NCBI RefSeq assembly: GCF_039525035.1
Contig: NZ_BAAAHE010000038.1
Span: 42,398-106,397 of the forward strand
DNA from: Sporichthya brevicatena
GTDB lineage: Bacteria; Actinomycetota; Actinomycetes; Sporichthyales; Sporichthyaceae
DNA: 64,000 bases
Reading direction: 5' to 3'
Position numbers and translations under genes: made by a program. Below, piece after piece: positions 51,092 through 62,970 of the stretch. The notes under the pieces were generated by a model. That model saw nothing but the letters and a program-made list of their open reading frames with translations. It was not told the origin of the DNA and searched no databases. Each line of letters opens with the position of its first letter. Position 1 is the first letter of the stretch.

Positions 51092-52384
51092 ATGCTGACC
51101 CCGGTTCTGTCGGCCCACTGGGACGACGCCGACTCCTGGACGATGGCGGGCTACGAGCGCCGCGGCGGTTACGCGGCCGCGCGCACCGCCCTGCAGCTCC
51201 AGCCCGACGCCCTGATCACCCTGGTGAAGGACTCCGGCCTCCGCGGTCGTGGCGGCGCCGGGTTCCCCACCGGGATGAAGTGGTCCTTCATCCCGCAGGG
51301 AGACAACAAACCGCACTACCTCGTCGTCAACGCGGACGAGTCCGAGCCGGGCACGTGCAAGGACATCCCGCTGATGATGGCCAACCCGCACGTGCTCGTG
51401 GAGGGCGTGATCATCGCGTCCTACGCGATCCGCGCGACCCACGCGTTCATCTACATCCGCGGTGAGGTCCTGCACGTCATCCGCCGCGTGCAGAAGGCGG
51501 TGCAGGAGGCCTACGCCAAGGGCTACGCCGGCAAGAACATCTTCGGCTCCGGTTACGACCTCGAGATCGTCGTCCATGCCGGCGCCGGCGCCTACATCTG
51601 CGGCGAGGAGACGGCGCTGCTCGACTCGCTCGAGGGTCGTCGCGGCCAGCCGCGCCTGCGGCCGCCGTTCCCCGCGGTCGCGGGTCTGTACGGCTGCCCG
51701 ACGGTCATCAACAACGTCGAGTCGATCGCGTCGGTGCCGTCGATCGTCCTCGGCGGTGCGTCCTGGTTCCAGTCGATGGGGACCGAGAAGAGCAAGGGCT
51801 ACACGCTCTACTCGCTCTCCGGTCACGTCGCGAACCCCGGTCAGTTCGAGGCCCCGCTCGGCGTGACGCTGCGGGAACTGCTCGACCTGTCCGGCGGCAT
51901 GCGGCCCGGGCACAAGCTGAAGTTCTGGACGCCGGGCGGCTCGTCGACCCCGCTGCTGACCGACGCGCACCTCGACGTCCCGCTGGACTACGAGGGTGTC
52001 GCCGGCGCCGGGTCGATGCTCGGTACCAAGGCGCTGCAGATCTTCGACGAGACCACCTGCGTGGTGCGCGCCGTCCTGCGGTGGACCGAGTTCTACGCGC
52101 ACGAGTCCTGCGGCAAGTGCACGCCGTGCCGTGAGGGCACCTACTGGCTCGTCCGCCTGCTCAAGCGGTGGGAGGCCGGCCAGGGGAGCCCGGAGGAGAT
52201 CGACCAGCTGCTCGACATCTCCGACAACATCCTCGGCCGCTCCTTCTGCGCGCTCGGCGACGGTGCGACCAGCCCGATCACCTCCTCCATCGAGTACTTC
52301 CGGGACGAGTACCTGGCTCACCTTCAGGGTGGCTGTCCGTTCGACCCGGTTGCGTCGACCTTGTTCGCGGGAGCCCCGGCATGA
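51092..52384 (+). CDS. nuoF: NADH dehydrogenase subunit F
   Basis: A 430-residue subunit that binds NADH, FMN and the [4Fe-4S] cluster N3, where hydride enters the complex. [18 protein letters not shown] (NADH/FMN), [30 protein letters not shown] (FMN) and [15 protein letters not shown] plus a distal Cys in [10 protein letters not shown] (cluster N3) are all present. ATG 51092 was chosen over a longer frame that would lie in nuoE. It overlaps nuoG by 4 bases. Confidence 0.98.
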   Translation: MLTPVLSAHWDDADSWTMAGYERRGGYAAARTALQLQPDALITLVKDSGLRGRGGAGFPTGMKWSFIPQGDNKPHYLVVNADESEPGTCKDIPLMMANPHVLVEGVIIASYAIRATHAFIYIRGEVLHVIRRVQKAVQEAYAKGYAGKNIFGSGYDLEIVVHAGAGAYICGEETALLDSLEGRRGQPRLRPPFPAVAGLYGCPTVINNVESIASVPSIVLGGASWFQSMGTEKSKGYTLYSLSGHVANPGQFEAPLGVTLRELLDLSGGMRPGHKLKFWTPGGSSTPLLTDAHLDVPLDYEGVAGAGSMLGTKALQIFDETTCVVRAVLRWTEFYAHESCGKCTPCREGTYWLVRLLKRWEAGQGSPEEIDQLLDISDNILGRSFCALGDGATSPITSSIEYFRDEYLAHLQGGCPFDPVASTLFAGAPA

Positions 52385-54822
52385 CCGTCACCGTTCCGCC
52401 GTCCGGCAACCCGGGCGGTGAGCTCGCCAAGCCCGTCGACCTCGTGACGCTGACGATCGACGGCATCGAGGTTCGCGTCCCCAAGGGGTCGCTGATCATC
52501 CGGGCCGCCGAGCAGATCGGCATCCAGATCCCGCGGTTCTGCGACCACCCGCTGCTCGACCCGGTCGGCGCCTGCCGCCAGTGCCTGGTCGAGGTCGAGG
52601 GCCAGCGCAAGCCGCTCGCGTCCTGCACCACCACCGTCGCCGACGGCATGGTCGTGCAGACCCAGCTCACCTCGCCGGTCGCCGACAAGGCGCAGCAGGG
52701 CGTGATGGAGCTGCTCCTGATCAACCACCCGCTCGACTGCCCGGTCTGCGACAAGGGCGGCGAGTGCCCGCTGCAGAACCAGGCGATGTCGAACGGCCGC
52801 GCCGACTCCCGGTTCCAGGAGCAGAAGCGGACGTTCCCGAAGCCGGTGAACATCTCCGCGCAGGTCCTGCTCGACCGCGAGCGCTGCGTCCTCTGCGCCC
52901 GCTGCACCCGCTTCTCCAAGCAGATCGCGGGCGACCCGTTCATCGACATGTTCGAGCGTGGCGCCCTGCAGCAGGTGTCGATCTACGAGAACGCGCCGTT
53001 CGAGTCCTACTTCTCGGGCAACACGATCCAGATCTGCCCGGTCGGCGCGCTCACCTCGGCCGCGTACCGGTTCCGGTCGCGTCCGTTCGACCTGATCTCG
53101 ACGCCGAGCGTGTGCGAGCACTGCTCCGGCGGCTGCTCGCTGCGCACGGACCACCGCCGCGGCAAGGTCATGCGCCGCCTCGCGGCGGAGGACCCCGAGG
53201 TCAACGAGGAGTGGAACTGCGACAAGGGCCGGTTCGCGTTCACCTACGCGACCCGCCCGGACCGCCTGACCACCCCGCTGATCCGCGATCACGACGGTGA
53301 GCTCAAGCCCGCGTCCTGGCGCGAGGCCCTCGCCCTCGTCGCCGAGCGGCTGGAGAACGACCGCGGCCGCGCCGCCGTTCTGACGGGTGGTCGGCTCACG
53401 CTCGAGGACAACTACGCGTACGCCAAGTTCGCCCGCATCTGCCTTGACACCAACGACATCGACTTCCGCTCCCGCGGCCACTCGGCCGAGGAGGCGGACT
53501 TCCTCGCGACGCACGTCGCCGGCCAGGGCCTGTTCGCCGGGACCCCGAACGCCGTGACGTTCGGCGCGATCGAGGCGGCTCCGGTCGTGCTGCTCGTCGG
53601 CCTGGAGGCCGAGGAGGAGGCCGCGAGCATCTTCCTGCGGCTGCGCAAGGCGCACCTGGCGCGGCGGATGCCGATCTTCTCGATCGCCCCGTTCGCGTCC
53701 AACGGTCTCGCGAAGGCCGGCGGCCGGTTGCTGCCGACCGTGCCGGGCGCCGAGGCCGCGGTGCTGGACTCGCTCGGCTCCGGCGGTGAGGTCGGCGACC
53801 TGCTCCGGCAGCCGGGCGCCGTGATCCTCGCCGGCGAGCGCCTCGCGGTCACGCCGGGCGCGCTGTCCGCGGTCGCCCGCCTCGCGTCCTCGACCGGGGC
53901 GCGCGTCGCGTGGATCCCGCGCCGGGCCGGTGACCGCGGTGCGGTCGAGGCCGGTGCGCTGCCCACGCTGCTGCCGGGCGGTCGTCCGGTCGCCGACCCG
54001 GAGGCTCGCGCCCAGGTCGCCGCCGCGTGGGGCGTCGAGTCGCTGCCGAGCCTGGCCGGTCGCGACACCGCCGGGATCCTCGCCGCGATCTCCGCGCACC
54101 AGATCAGCTCGCTCGTCGTCGCCGGCGTCGACGCCGACGACCTGCCCGACCCGTCGAACGCGTTGATCGCGTTCAGCCTCGTCGACTTCCTCGTCTCCAT
54201 CGAGGTCCGCGCGAGCGAGGTCACCGAGCGCGCCCACGTGGTCTTCCCGGTCCCGCCGGTCGCGGAGAAGTCCGGGACGTTCCTGAACTGGGAGGGCCGC
54301 ATGCGGCCCTTCGCGCAGGCGCTGCAGGGTGCGTCCCCGATGACGGACCTGCGTGTGCTCGAGGCGATCGCGGACGAGATGGACCGCTCGCTCGGGCTGC
54401 GCGACGGCGCGGCGGCGCGGAACGAACTCGCCGCCCTCGGTCGCTGGAGCGGCCCGGTCGCGGCGTCGAACGTCCCCGCCCCGAGCGCGCCCGCGCCGCA
54501 GCGCGGCGAGGCCGTGCTGGCGAGCTGGAACCTGCTGCTCGACCTCGGTCGCATGCAGGACGGCGAGCCGCACCTGGCGCGCACGGCCCGCAAGCCGGTC
54601 GTCCGGCTCTCCGCCGCCACGGCGGAGGAGATCGGCGCCTCCGACGGCGGCCTCGTCGTCGTCACCACCGACCGCGGCACGGTCACGCTGCCGCTGACGG
54701 TCACCGACATGCCGGACCGAGTGGTCTGGCTGCCGATGAAGTCCCCGGGCAGCGCGGTCCGCCGCGATCTCGGGGTCGACGCCGGCGCCGTCGTCCGCAT
54801 TCACGCGGGAGGTTCCCTGTGA
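52381..54822 (+). CDS. nuoG: NADH dehydrogenase subunit G
   Basis: An 813-residue molybdopterin-oxidoreductase-like subunit carrying several Fe-S clusters. [2Fe-2S] N1b is in [16 protein letters not shown]; the His-ligated cluster in [18 protein letters not shown]; a further [4Fe-4S] in [10 protein letters not shown] with CPVGAL. The extra cluster N7 motif [14 protein letters not shown] plus Cys in NCDKGRF is also present, as in E. coli and Thermus. The C-terminal half is the inactive Mo-binding-like fold and is Ala/Gly-rich. ATG 52381 overlaps nuoF; nuoH GTG overlaps its stop. Confidence 0.97.
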   Translation: MTVTVPPSGNPGGELAKPVDLVTLTIDGIEVRVPKGSLIIRAAEQIGIQIPRFCDHPLLDPVGACRQCLVEVEGQRKPLASCTTTVADGMVVQTQLTSPVADKAQQGVMELLLINHPLDCPVCDKGGECPLQNQAMSNGRADSRFQEQKRTFPKPVNISAQVLLDRERCVLCARCTRFSKQIAGDPFIDMFERGALQQVSIYENAPFESYFSGNTIQICPVGALTSAAYRFRSRPFDLISTPSVCEHCSGGCSLRTDHRRGKVMRRLAAEDPEVNEEWNCDKGRFAFTYATRPDRLTTPLIRDHDGELKPASWREALALVAERLENDRGRAAVLTGGRLTLEDNYAYAKFARICLDTNDIDFRSRGHSAEEADFLATHVAGQGLFAGTPNAVTFGAIEAAPVVLLVGLEAEEEAASIFLRLRKAHLARRMPIFSIAPFASNGLAKAGGRLLPTVPGAEAAVLDSLGSGGEVGDLLRQPGAVILAGERLAVTPGALSAVARLASSTGARVAWIPRRAGDRGAVEAGALPTLLPGGRPVADPEARAQVAAAWGVESLPSLAGRDTAGILAAISAHQISSLVVAGVDADDLPDPSNALIAFSLVDFLVSIEVRASEVTERAHVVFPVPPVAEKSGTFLNWEGRMRPFAQALQGASPMTDLRVLEAIADEMDRSLGLRDGAAARNELAALGRWSGPVAASNVPAPSAPAPQRGEAVLASWNLLLDLGRMQDGEPHLARTARKPVVRLSAATAEEIGASDGGLVVVTTDRGTVTLPLTVTDMPDRVVWLPMKSPGSAVRRDLGVDAGAVVRIHAGGSL

Positions 54823-56165
54823 CGGGGCTTCAGTTCGCGCAGCAGGACTTCCTGCTCGCTGACGCGGACGGTTCGCACCTTGCGCAGTTCGGCCACGACG
54901 TGTGGTGGATCATGCTCATCAAGTGCGTGGCCATCTTCGCGTTCCTCATGGTCATCACGCTGTTCAACATCGTCTTCGAGCGGCGCGCGGTGTCCTGGAT
55001 GCAGCAGCGCGTCGGCCCGAACCGCACGGGTCCGCAGGGCTCGCTGCAGTCGCTGGCCGACGGCGTCAAGCTGATGCTGAAGGAGGACATCATCCCGAAG
55101 GCGGCCGACAAGGCCGTGTTCGTGATCGCGCCGATCATCTCGGCGACGGGTGCGTTCCTCGCCTTCGCGGTGATCCCGATCGGTCCCGAGGTCTCGATCT
55201 TCGGCGAGAAGACCGTCCTGCAGGTGACGGACACCCCCATCGCCGTCCTGTTCATCCTCGCCGCGTCCAGCGCCGCGATCTACGGCATCGTCCTCGCCGG
55301 CTGGTCCTCGGGCTCGACCTACCCGCTGCTCGGTGGTCTTCGCTCGACCGCGCAGATGATCAGCTACGAGCTCGCGATGGCGCTCTCGTTCGTCGGCGTC
55401 TTCCTCTACGCGGGCTCGATGTCGACGTCGGAGATCGTCGCCGCGCAGTCCGACCTCTGGTACGGCGTCGCGCTGCTGCCGTCCTTCATCGTCTTCGTCA
55501 TCGCGATGGTCGGTGAGACCAACCGCCCGCCGTTCGACCTCCCCGAGGCGGAGGGTGAGCTGGTCGGTGGTTTCCACACCGAGTACAGCTCGATCAAGTT
55601 CGCGCTGTTCTTCCTCGGTGAGTACATCGCCCTGACGACGGTCTCCGCGCTCGCCGTCACGCTGTTCCTCGGTGGCTGGCAGGCGCCGTGGCCGATCGGT
55701 GGCCCGATCTGGCCGGGTGCCAACGAGAACTGGTGGCCGGTGCTGTGGTTCATGGGCAAGCTGCTGTGCTTCATCTTCCTGTTCATCTGGCTCCGCGGCA
55801 CGCTGCCCCGGATGCGCTACGACCAGTTCATGGCCCTGGGGTGGAAGGTGCTCATCCCGGTCTCCATCGGCTGGATCCTGCTGATCGCGACGATCCAGGC
55901 GCTGCGCAACGAGGGGCACGACGTCCAGAACATCGTTCTGGTCGCGGCCGGTGTGCTGGCGGCACTGCTGCTGCTGACGTGGGTCTGGGAAGTGGTGCGG
56001 GCCAAGCCTGCGGAGGACGAACCCGAGCCGGTGGCCGAGTTCGATCCGTTCGCCGGGGGCTACCCCGTGCCGCCGATGCCGGGTCAGGTTCCGGTGACGA
56101 CCAGCGGCGCCGGCCTGCGGTCGAGTACCGGCTCCGAGCCGGGAAGGGGCGAGCTCGATGCCTAA
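54819..56165 (+). CDS. nuoH: NADH dehydrogenase subunit H
   Basis: A 448-residue membrane subunit forming the quinone entry channel and first proton path. About eight transmembrane helices; the signatures are [19 protein letters not shown] and [20 protein letters not shown]. The last roughly 65 residues beyond the membrane core (from about [20 protein letters not shown]) are a Pro-rich cytoplasmic tail absent from E. coli. GTG 54819 overlaps the nuoG stop; it overlaps nuoI by 8 bases. Confidence 0.98.
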   Translation: MTGLQFAQQDFLLADADGSHLAQFGHDVWWIMLIKCVAIFAFLMVITLFNIVFERRAVSWMQQRVGPNRTGPQGSLQSLADGVKLMLKEDIIPKAADKAVFVIAPIISATGAFLAFAVIPIGPEVSIFGEKTVLQVTDTPIAVLFILAASSAAIYGIVLAGWSSGSTYPLLGGLRSTAQMISYELAMALSFVGVFLYAGSMSTSEIVAAQSDLWYGVALLPSFIVFVIAMVGETNRPPFDLPEAEGELVGGFHTEYSSIKFALFFLGEYIALTTVSALAVTLFLGGWQAPWPIGGPIWPGANENWWPVLWFMGKLLCFIFLFIWLRGTLPRMRYDQFMALGWKVLIPVSIGWILLIATIQALRNEGHDVQNIVLVAAGVLAALLLLTWVWEVVRAKPAEDEPEPVAEFDPFAGGYPVPPMPGQVPVTTSGAGLRSSTGSEPGRGELDA

Positions 56166-56733
56166 GTTGACCGATGCCCTCGCGGGGTTCGCCGTCACCT
56201 TCGGAGCGATGTTCCGGAAGAAGACGACGGAGTTCTACCCGGAGCAGGTGAAGGGCAAGGAGGGCGGACCCCGCATCTCCCCGCGCTTCCACGGGCGCCA
56301 CCAGCTCAACCGGCACCCGGACGGGCTGGAGAAGTGCGTCGGCTGCGAGCTGTGCGCCTGGGCCTGCCCGGCGGACGCGATCTACGTCGAGGGCGCCGAC
56401 AACGACGACCTCGCCGGTGAGCGGTTCTCGCCGGGGGAGCGCTACGGCCGCGTCTACCAGATCAACTACCTGCGCTGCATCTTCTGCGGGCTGTGCATCG
56501 AGGCCTGCCCGACGCGTGCGCTGACCATGACCCACGAGTTCGAGCTGGCCGACTCCAGCCGCGAGAACCTGATCTTCACCAAGGCCGAGCTGCTCGCGCC
56601 GCTGCTGGAGAACATGGTCGAGGCGCCGCACCCGATGTACCCGGGGACGACGGAGCAGGACTACTACGCCGGCAAGGTCACCGGCGCGGATCCCTCCCTG
56701 TTCCGTCCGCGCGAGGAGGGTTCGGCGCAGTGA
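56158..56733 (+). CDS. nuoI: NADH dehydrogenase subunit I
   Basis: A 191-residue ferredoxin-like subunit holding [4Fe-4S] clusters N6a and N6b. The two motifs are [16 protein letters not shown] and [16 protein letters not shown]. The N-terminal amphipathic helix ([18 protein letters not shown]) lies on the membrane. ATG 56158 is inside the nuoH 3' end, and the stop overlaps nuoJ. Length is usual for actinomycetes. Confidence 0.98.
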   Translation: MPKLTDALAGFAVTFGAMFRKKTTEFYPEQVKGKEGGPRISPRFHGRHQLNRHPDGLEKCVGCELCAWACPADAIYVEGADNDDLAGERFSPGERYGRVYQINYLRCIFCGLCIEACPTRALTMTHEFELADSSRENLIFTKAELLAPLLENMVEAPHPMYPGTTEQDYYAGKVTGADPSLFRPREEGSAQ

Positions 56734-57539
56734 ACAACACCTCCACGGGCGAGGCCGTCCTGTTCTGGGTCCTCGCTCCCATCACCGTGCTCGCCGCGTT
56801 GGCGATCGTCGGGTCCAGGAAGGCCGTGCACTCGGCCCTCTGGATGGCCGTGGTCATGGTCAACCTGGCGATGTTCTTCGCGGTCCAGGCCGCGCCGTTC
56901 CTCGCGGTCGCGCAGGTGGTCGTCTACACCGGCGCGGTCATGATGCTGTTCCTCTTCGTCCTGATGCTGATCGGCGTCGACTCGTCCGACTCGCTCGTCG
57001 AGACGCTGAAGGGTCAGCGCATCGCCGCGATGGTCGCGGGCCTCGGGTTCGGCATCCTCCTGATCGCCGGCTTCGCGAACGCCGACGTCGGCGGGTTCGT
57101 CGGCCTGGAGGCCGCGAACAACGCGCAGGGCGGGAACGTCGAGGGCCTCGCGGAGCTGATCTTCACCCGCTACGTCTTCGCCTTCGAGGTCGTCGGCGCG
57201 CTGCTCATCACCGCCGCGCTCGGCGCGATGGTGCTGGCGCACCGCGAGCAGATCGGCCAGAAGCTCACGCAGAAGGAGCGCTCGATCCAGCGCTTCAAGG
57301 AGGGCGGCATCGTCACCCAGCTGCCGCCGCCCGGTGTCTACGCCCGCAGCAACGCGGTCGACATGCCGGCGCTGCTGCCGGACGGCACGCCGTCGGAGCT
57401 GTCGGTGTCGACCACCCTGCGCGACCGCGGCGACGTCCGCGCCCCGAACGAGGTCGTCACGCCCGAGGAACTCCTCGCGGGTGAGGACGTGGACGAGTCC
57501 CGCACGGCACGGCCGCTGGGGAGAGGCGGTACGGAGTGA
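56730..57539 (+). CDS. nuoJ: NADH dehydrogenase subunit J
   Basis: A 269-residue membrane subunit with five helices in about residues 10-185. It includes [21 protein letters not shown], the helix that carries the pi-bulge coupling element. The remaining roughly 85 residues are a charged cytoplasmic tail ([20 protein letters not shown] onwards), longer than in enterobacteria. GTG 56730 overlaps nuoI; the stop overlaps nuoK. Confidence 0.96.
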   Translation: MNNTSTGEAVLFWVLAPITVLAALAIVGSRKAVHSALWMAVVMVNLAMFFAVQAAPFLAVAQVVVYTGAVMMLFLFVLMLIGVDSSDSLVETLKGQRIAAMVAGLGFGILLIAGFANADVGGFVGLEAANNAQGGNVEGLAELIFTRYVFAFEVVGALLITAALGAMVLAHREQIGQKLTQKERSIQRFKEGGIVTQLPPPGVYARSNAVDMPALLPDGTPSELSVSTTLRDRGDVRAPNEVVTPEELLAGEDVDESRTARPLGRGGTE

Positions 57540-57835
57540 ACCCGGCGAACTACCTCTACCTCTCGGCGCTGCTGTTCACCATCGGCGCCGCCGGGGTTCT
57601 GACGCGGCGTAACGCGATCATCGTGTTCATGTGCGTCGAGCTCATGCTCAACGCCGCGAACCTCGCCTTCGTCACCTTCGCCCGCCAGCACGGAACGCTG
57701 GAGGGCCAGGTCATCGCGCTGTTCGTGATGGTCGTCGCGGCGGCCGAGGTCGTGGTCGGCCTCGCGATCATCGTGACGATGCAGCGGACGCGCCGCTCCG
57801 CCTCCGTCGACGACGCGAACCTGCTGAAGTACTGA
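57536..57835 (+). CDS. nuoK: NADH dehydrogenase subunit K
   Basis: A 99-residue subunit with three helices. The conserved Glu lies in [16 protein letters not shown], and a second Glu in [14 protein letters not shown]; both are needed for proton transfer in the family. It starts at GTG 57536, overlapping nuoJ. It ends 10 bases before nuoL. Confidence 0.97.
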   Translation: MNPANYLYLSALLFTIGAAGVLTRRNAIIVFMCVELMLNAANLAFVTFARQHGTLEGQVIALFVMVVAAAEVVVGLAIIVTMQRTRRSASVDDANLLKY

Positions 57836-57845
57836 GGGGCCCGAG

Positions 57846-59774
57846 ATGATCTACACGTCCGAGGGCGCCGAGCACGTCCAGCAGCTGCAGCAGGTCGCCG
57901 ATGCGACCGGCGTCTTCAACCTCACCTGGGTGCTGATCGCGCTGCCGCTGTTCGGTGCGCTGGTCCTGCTCTGCGGGGGCAAGCGGACCGACTCCTGGGG
58001 CCACCTGCTCGGGTGCGCCACCGTGTTCGGCTCGTTCGTCATCGGCTTCATCCAGTTCCTGACCCTGCTGGGCAAGGACTCGAACGAGCGCAGCTACAAC
58101 CAGCACCTCTACGACTGGATCGACACCGGGGCCCTTCAGCTCGGCGTCGGTCTCCAGGTCGACCAGCTCTCGATCTGCTTCGTCCTGCTGATCACGTTCG
58201 TCGGCTTCCTGATCCACGTGTACTCGGTCAGGTACATGGCGCACGACGTGCGTCGCCGGCGGTTCTTCGGCTACCTGAACCTGTTCGTCGCGGCGATGCT
58301 GCTGCTGGTCCTCGCCGACTCCTACCTGATGCTGTTCGTCGGGTGGGAGGGCGTCGGTCTGGCGTCGTACCTGCTGATCGGGTTCTGGCAGCACGTGCCG
58401 GACTACGCGACGGCGGCCAAGAAGGCCTTCGTCATGAACCGCGTCGGTGACATCGGTCTGCTCGTCGCGATGTTTCTCATGTTCGACCAGTTCGGCTCCC
58501 TGGCCTTCGGTGAGGTCTTCGAGGCGGTGCCGGGCGCGAGCGACGGCTGGGTCACCGCGATCGGCCTGATGCTGCTGCTCGGCGCGGTCGGCAAGTCGGC
58601 GCAGTTCCCCCTGCAGGCCTGGCTGCTCGACGCCATGGCCGGTCCGACGCCGGTCTCCGCACTGATCCACGCCGCGACCATGGTCACCGCCGGCGTGTAC
58701 CTCATCGTGCGGTCGGCGCCGATCTACAACCTCTCGGACACCGCCCAGCTCGTGGTGGCCATCGTCGGCGCGGTCACGCTGCTGATGGGCGCGATCATCG
58801 GTACCGCGAAGGACGACATCAAGAAGGCGCTCGCCGCCTCGACGATGTCGCAGATCGGGTACATGGTCCTCGCCGCGGGCCTCGGCCCGGCGGGTTACGC
58901 GTTCGCGATCTTCCACCTGCTGACCCACGGCTTCTTCAAGGCCGGGCTCTTCCTCTCGGCCGGGTCGGTCATGCACGGGATGCACGACGACACCGACATG
59001 CGCAGGTACGGCGCGCTCAGAGCGGCGATGCCGATCACCTATGCGTGCTTCGGCCTGGGCTTCCTGGCGATCATCGGCGTCCCGCCGTTCGCCGGGTTCT
59101 GGTCGAAGGACAAGATCATCGAGGCCGCGTTCGCGGACAACGTCGTGCTCGGGATCTGCGCGCTGCTCGGCGCCGCGATCACCGCGTTCTACATGTCCCG
59201 CGTCATGCTGATGACGTTCTTCGGCGACAAGCGCTGGGACGACGACGTGCACCCGCACGAGTCGCCGAAGCTGATGACCGTGCCGCTGATCGTGCTGGCC
59301 GGCGGCGCCGTGCTCGGTGGTCTGCTGCTGATCAACGACGGCATCGTCACCTGGCTCGCGCCGGTCGTCGGCGAGGAGCACCACGACCTGCCGCTGCCGG
59401 TCCTCGCCTACACGGGCATGACGCTGACCGCGGTGATCCTCGGGTTCGCGCTCGCGTACCAGATGTACGCGGTGCGCGAGGTGCCCAAGACGCAGCCGGT
59501 CGGCGGTGTGCTCGTCAACGCGGCCCGGTCGGACCTGTACCAGGACGCGATCAACGAGACCGTCCTGATGCGACCCGGCCAGTGGGTCACCCGGTTCCTG
59601 GTCTGGCTCGACAACCGCGGCCTCGACAACGTCGTCAACGGCATCGCGGCCCTGCTCGGCGGAACGGCCGGACGGGTTCGCCGGATGCAGGCCGGCTACG
59701 TGCGCTCCTACGCCTTGACGATCTTCGGAGGCGCGGGCCTCGTCGTCCTCGGCGTTCTGGTGGTGAGGCTCTGA
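57846..59774 (+). CDS. nuoL: NADH dehydrogenase subunit L
   Basis: A 642-residue antiporter-like proton pump subunit at the distal end of the membrane arm. Signature segments include [18 protein letters not shown], the broken-helix region [20 protein letters not shown] and [15 protein letters not shown], with the conserved Lys residues. The C-terminal roughly 90 residues include the lateral helix HL and a last membrane anchor. ATG 57846 follows GGGGCCCGAG; its last base is the first of nuoM. Confidence 0.98.
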   Translation: MIYTSEGAEHVQQLQQVADATGVFNLTWVLIALPLFGALVLLCGGKRTDSWGHLLGCATVFGSFVIGFIQFLTLLGKDSNERSYNQHLYDWIDTGALQLGVGLQVDQLSICFVLLITFVGFLIHVYSVRYMAHDVRRRRFFGYLNLFVAAMLLLVLADSYLMLFVGWEGVGLASYLLIGFWQHVPDYATAAKKAFVMNRVGDIGLLVAMFLMFDQFGSLAFGEVFEAVPGASDGWVTAIGLMLLLGAVGKSAQFPLQAWLLDAMAGPTPVSALIHAATMVTAGVYLIVRSAPIYNLSDTAQLVVAIVGAVTLLMGAIIGTAKDDIKKALAASTMSQIGYMVLAAGLGPAGYAFAIFHLLTHGFFKAGLFLSAGSVMHGMHDDTDMRRYGALRAAMPITYACFGLGFLAIIGVPPFAGFWSKDKIIEAAFADNVVLGICALLGAAITAFYMSRVMLMTFFGDKRWDDDVHPHESPKLMTVPLIVLAGGAVLGGLLLINDGIVTWLAPVVGEEHHDLPLPVLAYTGMTLTAVILGFALAYQMYAVREVPKTQPVGGVLVNAARSDLYQDAINETVLMRPGQWVTRFLVWLDNRGLDNVVNGIAALLGGTAGRVRRMQAGYVRSYALTIFGGAGLVVLGVLVVRL

Positions 59775-61363
59775 TGGACGACTTCCCCTTCATGACGGTC
59801 GCGATGGCCGTACCCCTCGTGGGTGCGGCTCTCGCCGGCCTGACGCCCCGTTCGCAGGGCGAGCTCGCGCGGCGCGTCGCGCTGATCGCGTCGCTCGTGA
59901 CGCTCGGCGTCGTCATCGTCGCGGCCTTCCAGTTCGAACCGAACGGTTCGCGCTTCCAGATGGTCGAGAACCACGACTGGATCCCCGAGTTCGGCGTCAG
60001 CTACGCGCTCGGCGTCGACGGCATCGGCTTCACGATGGTGCTGCTCACCGCGGCGCTCATGCCGATCCTGCTGCTCGCCTCGTGGCGTGACCTGGACGAG
60101 GGCGAGCACGCGCAGACCGGCCCCGGCGGCGGCACCCCGCAGCTGTACGTGTCGATGATGCTCGTGCTCGAGGCGATGGCCATCGGTCAGTTCGCCGCGC
60201 TGGACGTGTTCCTCTTCTACGTCCTGTTCGAGGCGATGCTGATCCCGATGTACATCCTGATCGGGCGTTTCGGCGGCCCGCAGCGGCAGTACGCGGCGGT
60301 CAAGTTCCTGCTCTACAACCTGCTCGGCGGCCTGCTCATGCTGGTCGCGGTCGTGTGGATCAACTTCGCCGGCCCGGGTGGGGAGAAGGCCTACTACCTG
60401 CCGAACCTGATCGGCTACGACTTCGGCACCGAGACCGCCCGCTGGATGTTCCTGGGCTTCTTCGTCGCCTTCGCGATCAAGGCGCCGCTGTGGCCGTTCC
60501 ACACCTGGTTGCCGGACGCGATGGCCGAGGCGACCCCGTCCAACGGCGTCCTGCTCTCGGGCATCCTCGACAAGGTCGGCGTCTTCGCGATGCTGCACCT
60601 GTGCCTGCCGCTGTTCCCGGAGGCCGCGCGCTGGTTCGCGCCGACGATCGTCGTGCTCGCGCTGATCAGCATCCTGTACGGCGCGGTCGTCGCGATCGGC
60701 CAGGTCGACCTGAAGCGCCTGATCGCCTACGCGTCGGTCTCGCACTTCGGCTTCATCGTCCTGGGCATCTTCGTGATGACCAGTCAGGGCCAGACCGGCG
60801 CGACGCTGTACATGGTCAACCACGGCTTCGCGACCGCCGGCCTGCTCCTGGTCGCCGGCTTCCTGATGTCCCGCCGCGGCTCGCGCCTGATCTCGTCCTA
60901 CGGCGGTGTGCAGAAGGTGGCGCCGGTCCTCGCCGGCACCTTCCTGTTCGCGGGTCTCGCGAACCTGTCGCTGCCCGGTCTCGCGCCGTTCGTCAGCGAG
61001 TTCATGGTGTTGCTCGGCACGTTCACGCGATACCCGATCGCGGGGTACTTCGCGGTCCTGGGCGTCCTGCTCGCCGCGCTGTACGTCCTCATCGCCTACC
61101 AGCGGACGATGGCCGGTGAGCTCACCGAGGGCAACGAGGAGACTCCGGATCTGAAGACCCGTGAGCTGGTCGTCGTCACCCCGGTGATCGTCGTCATCCT
61201 CGCGCTCGGGTTCTTCCCGAAGCCGCTGCTCGACGTCATCGACCCGGCCGTCGACCGCAAGCTCGCCCAAGTCGAACGGGTCGACCCCGCTCCGGAACAC
61301 CCGGCCGGCACGCCGGCCTCGGTCGCGCAGACGGCGGCCGGTAGCGCAGAGGAGTCCAAGTGA
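59774..61363 (+). CDS. nuoM: NADH dehydrogenase subunit M
   Basis: A 529-residue antiporter-like proton pump subunit. It has FYVLFEAMLIPMYILIG with the key Glu, APLWPFHTWLPDAMAEATPS and DLKRLIAYASVSHFGF. The C-terminal roughly 40 residues (VDPAPEHPAGTPASVAQT) are a soluble Ala/Pro/Glu-rich tail. ATG 59774 overlaps the nuoL stop by one base, and nuoN GTG overlaps its stop. Confidence 0.98.
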   Translation: MDDFPFMTVAMAVPLVGAALAGLTPRSQGELARRVALIASLVTLGVVIVAAFQFEPNGSRFQMVENHDWIPEFGVSYALGVDGIGFTMVLLTAALMPILLLASWRDLDEGEHAQTGPGGGTPQLYVSMMLVLEAMAIGQFAALDVFLFYVLFEAMLIPMYILIGRFGGPQRQYAAVKFLLYNLLGGLLMLVAVVWINFAGPGGEKAYYLPNLIGYDFGTETARWMFLGFFVAFAIKAPLWPFHTWLPDAMAEATPSNGVLLSGILDKVGVFAMLHLCLPLFPEAARWFAPTIVVLALISILYGAVVAIGQVDLKRLIAYASVSHFGFIVLGIFVMTSQGQTGATLYMVNHGFATAGLLLVAGFLMSRRGSRLISSYGGVQKVAPVLAGTFLFAGLANLSLPGLAPFVSEFMVLLGTFTRYPIAGYFAVLGVLLAALYVLIAYQRTMAGELTEGNEETPDLKTRELVVVTPVIVVILALGFFPKPLLDVIDPAVDRKLAQVERVDPAPEHPAGTPASVAQTAAGSAEESK

Positions 61364-62934
61364 TCAGCCTGGCGGCGGCGGAGCCGCTCATCCCCGCGCC
61401 GAAGATCGAGTACTACGAGCTGTCGCCGATCCTGATCGTCTTCGCAGCCGGTGTGCTCGCGGTCGTCGTCGAGGCGTTCGTGCCGCGCGCGTACCGCCGG
61501 ATTCTCCAGATCGGTCTCTCCCTCACCGGTCTGATCGCCGCGTTCGTCGTGGTGTGCACGCTCACCGACGAGGCGCAGGAGAACGCTCGCGCCGTCCCGC
61601 AGAGCGTCTCCGCCGAGGGCTCGTTGGCCGTCGACGGCATGACGCTGTTCCTGCAGGGCACGATCCTGCTGCTCGGCGTCATCGCGGTGTTGCTGCTGGC
61701 CGAGCGTCGCCTCGGTGGCGAGTTCGCCGCGTCGGCCGCGACCGTGCCGGGCTCGGCGGCGGAGAAGGAGGTCACGCGCCGCGGATGGGCGCAGACCGAG
61801 ATCTACCCGCTGATGATGTTCTCGATCGGCGGCATGCTGATCTTCCCGGCGGCCAACGACCTGCTGATCATGTTCGTCGCGCTCGAGGTCCTCTCGCTGC
61901 CGCTGTACCTGCTCTGCGGTCTGGCCCGTCGCCGTCGCCTGCTCTCGCAGGAGGCTGCGCTCAAGTACTTCCTGCTCGGTGCGTTCTCCTCCGCGTTCTT
62001 CCTCTACGGCATCGCGATGCTCTACGGCTACGCCGGCAGCGTCCGCCTGTCGGAGATCAACGCCGCGGTGTCCGGCAGCGAGTCGAACGACGCCCTGCTG
62101 CTGATCGGTATGGCGCTGCTCGCCGTCGGTCTGCTGTTCAAGGTCGGCGCCGTCCCGTTCCACGCGTGGACCCCGGACGTCTACCAGGGCGCCCCGACGC
62201 CGATCACGGCCTTCATGGCCGCCGCGACCAAGGTTGCCGCGTTCGGCGCCCTGCTCCGCGTGTTCTACGTCGGCCTCGGTGGTGCGAAGTGGGACTGGCA
62301 CCCGATGTTCTGGGGCGTCGCGATCGCCACGATGCTCTTCGGTTCGCTGGTCGCGCTCGTCCAGACCGACGTCAAGCGCATGCTGGCGTACTCGTCGATC
62401 GCCCACGCCGGCTTCATCCTCGTCGGCCTGGTCGCGACCAACGCCGAGGGCCTGTCGGCGACGATGTTCTACCTGCTCGCCTACGGCTTCTCGACGATCG
62501 CGGCCTTCGCCATCGTCTCCCTGGTCCGGGACGGGACCGGCGAGGCGACTCACCTCTCGCAGTGGGCCGGCCTGGGCCGGCGCTCGCCGGTGGTCGGTGG
62601 CCTGTTCGCCCTGCTGCTGCTGGCCTTCGCCGGGATCCCGCTCACCAGCGGCTTCACGGCCAAGTTCGCGGTGTTCTCGGCGTCGGTCTCGGCCGGGGCG
62701 ACCCCGCTGGTCGTCGTCGGTGTGCTGTCCTCCGCGATCGCCGCGTTCTTCTACATCCGGGTCATCGTGCTGATGTTCTTCTCCGCACCGGTGACGGACG
62801 GTCCGCGGGTCGTCGTGCCCTCCACGACGACCGCGCTGGCGGTCTGGATCGGCGTGGCGGTTACGGTGTTCCTCGGCGTGGCGCCGCAGCCGGTCCTGGA
62901 CCTCGCGGACAGCGCGTCGTTCCTGATCAGCTAG
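61360..62934 (+). CDS. nuoN: NADH dehydrogenase subunit N
   Basis: A 524-residue antiporter-like subunit, next to NuoK in the membrane arm. ALEVLSLPLYLLCGLARR carries the key Glu; FKVGAVPFHAWTPDVYQGAPTP and VKRMLAYSSIAHAGFILVG are diagnostic. A loop of about 25 residues near residue 125-150 (FAASAATVPGSAAEKEV) is an insertion relative to E. coli. It starts at GTG 61360 and is the last nuo gene. The polyprenyl synthase begins 36 bases later on the same strand. Confidence 0.97.
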   Translation: MISLAAAEPLIPAPKIEYYELSPILIVFAAGVLAVVVEAFVPRAYRRILQIGLSLTGLIAAFVVVCTLTDEAQENARAVPQSVSAEGSLAVDGMTLFLQGTILLLGVIAVLLLAERRLGGEFAASAATVPGSAAEKEVTRRGWAQTEIYPLMMFSIGGMLIFPAANDLLIMFVALEVLSLPLYLLCGLARRRRLLSQEAALKYFLLGAFSSAFFLYGIAMLYGYAGSVRLSEINAAVSGSESNDALLLIGMALLAVGLLFKVGAVPFHAWTPDVYQGAPTPITAFMAAATKVAAFGALLRVFYVGLGGAKWDWHPMFWGVAIATMLFGSLVALVQTDVKRMLAYSSIAHAGFILVGLVATNAEGLSATMFYLLAYGFSTIAAFAIVSLVRDGTGEATHLSQWAGLGRRSPVVGGLFALLLLAFAGIPLTSGFTAKFAVFSASVSAGATPLVVVGVLSSAIAAFFYIRVIVLMFFSAPVTDGPRVVVPSTTTALAVWIGVAVTVFLGVAPQPVLDLADSASFLIS

Positions 62935-62970
62935 TTTCCTCGTTGCCGTAGCTCGCGGAAGAAGGCCGGC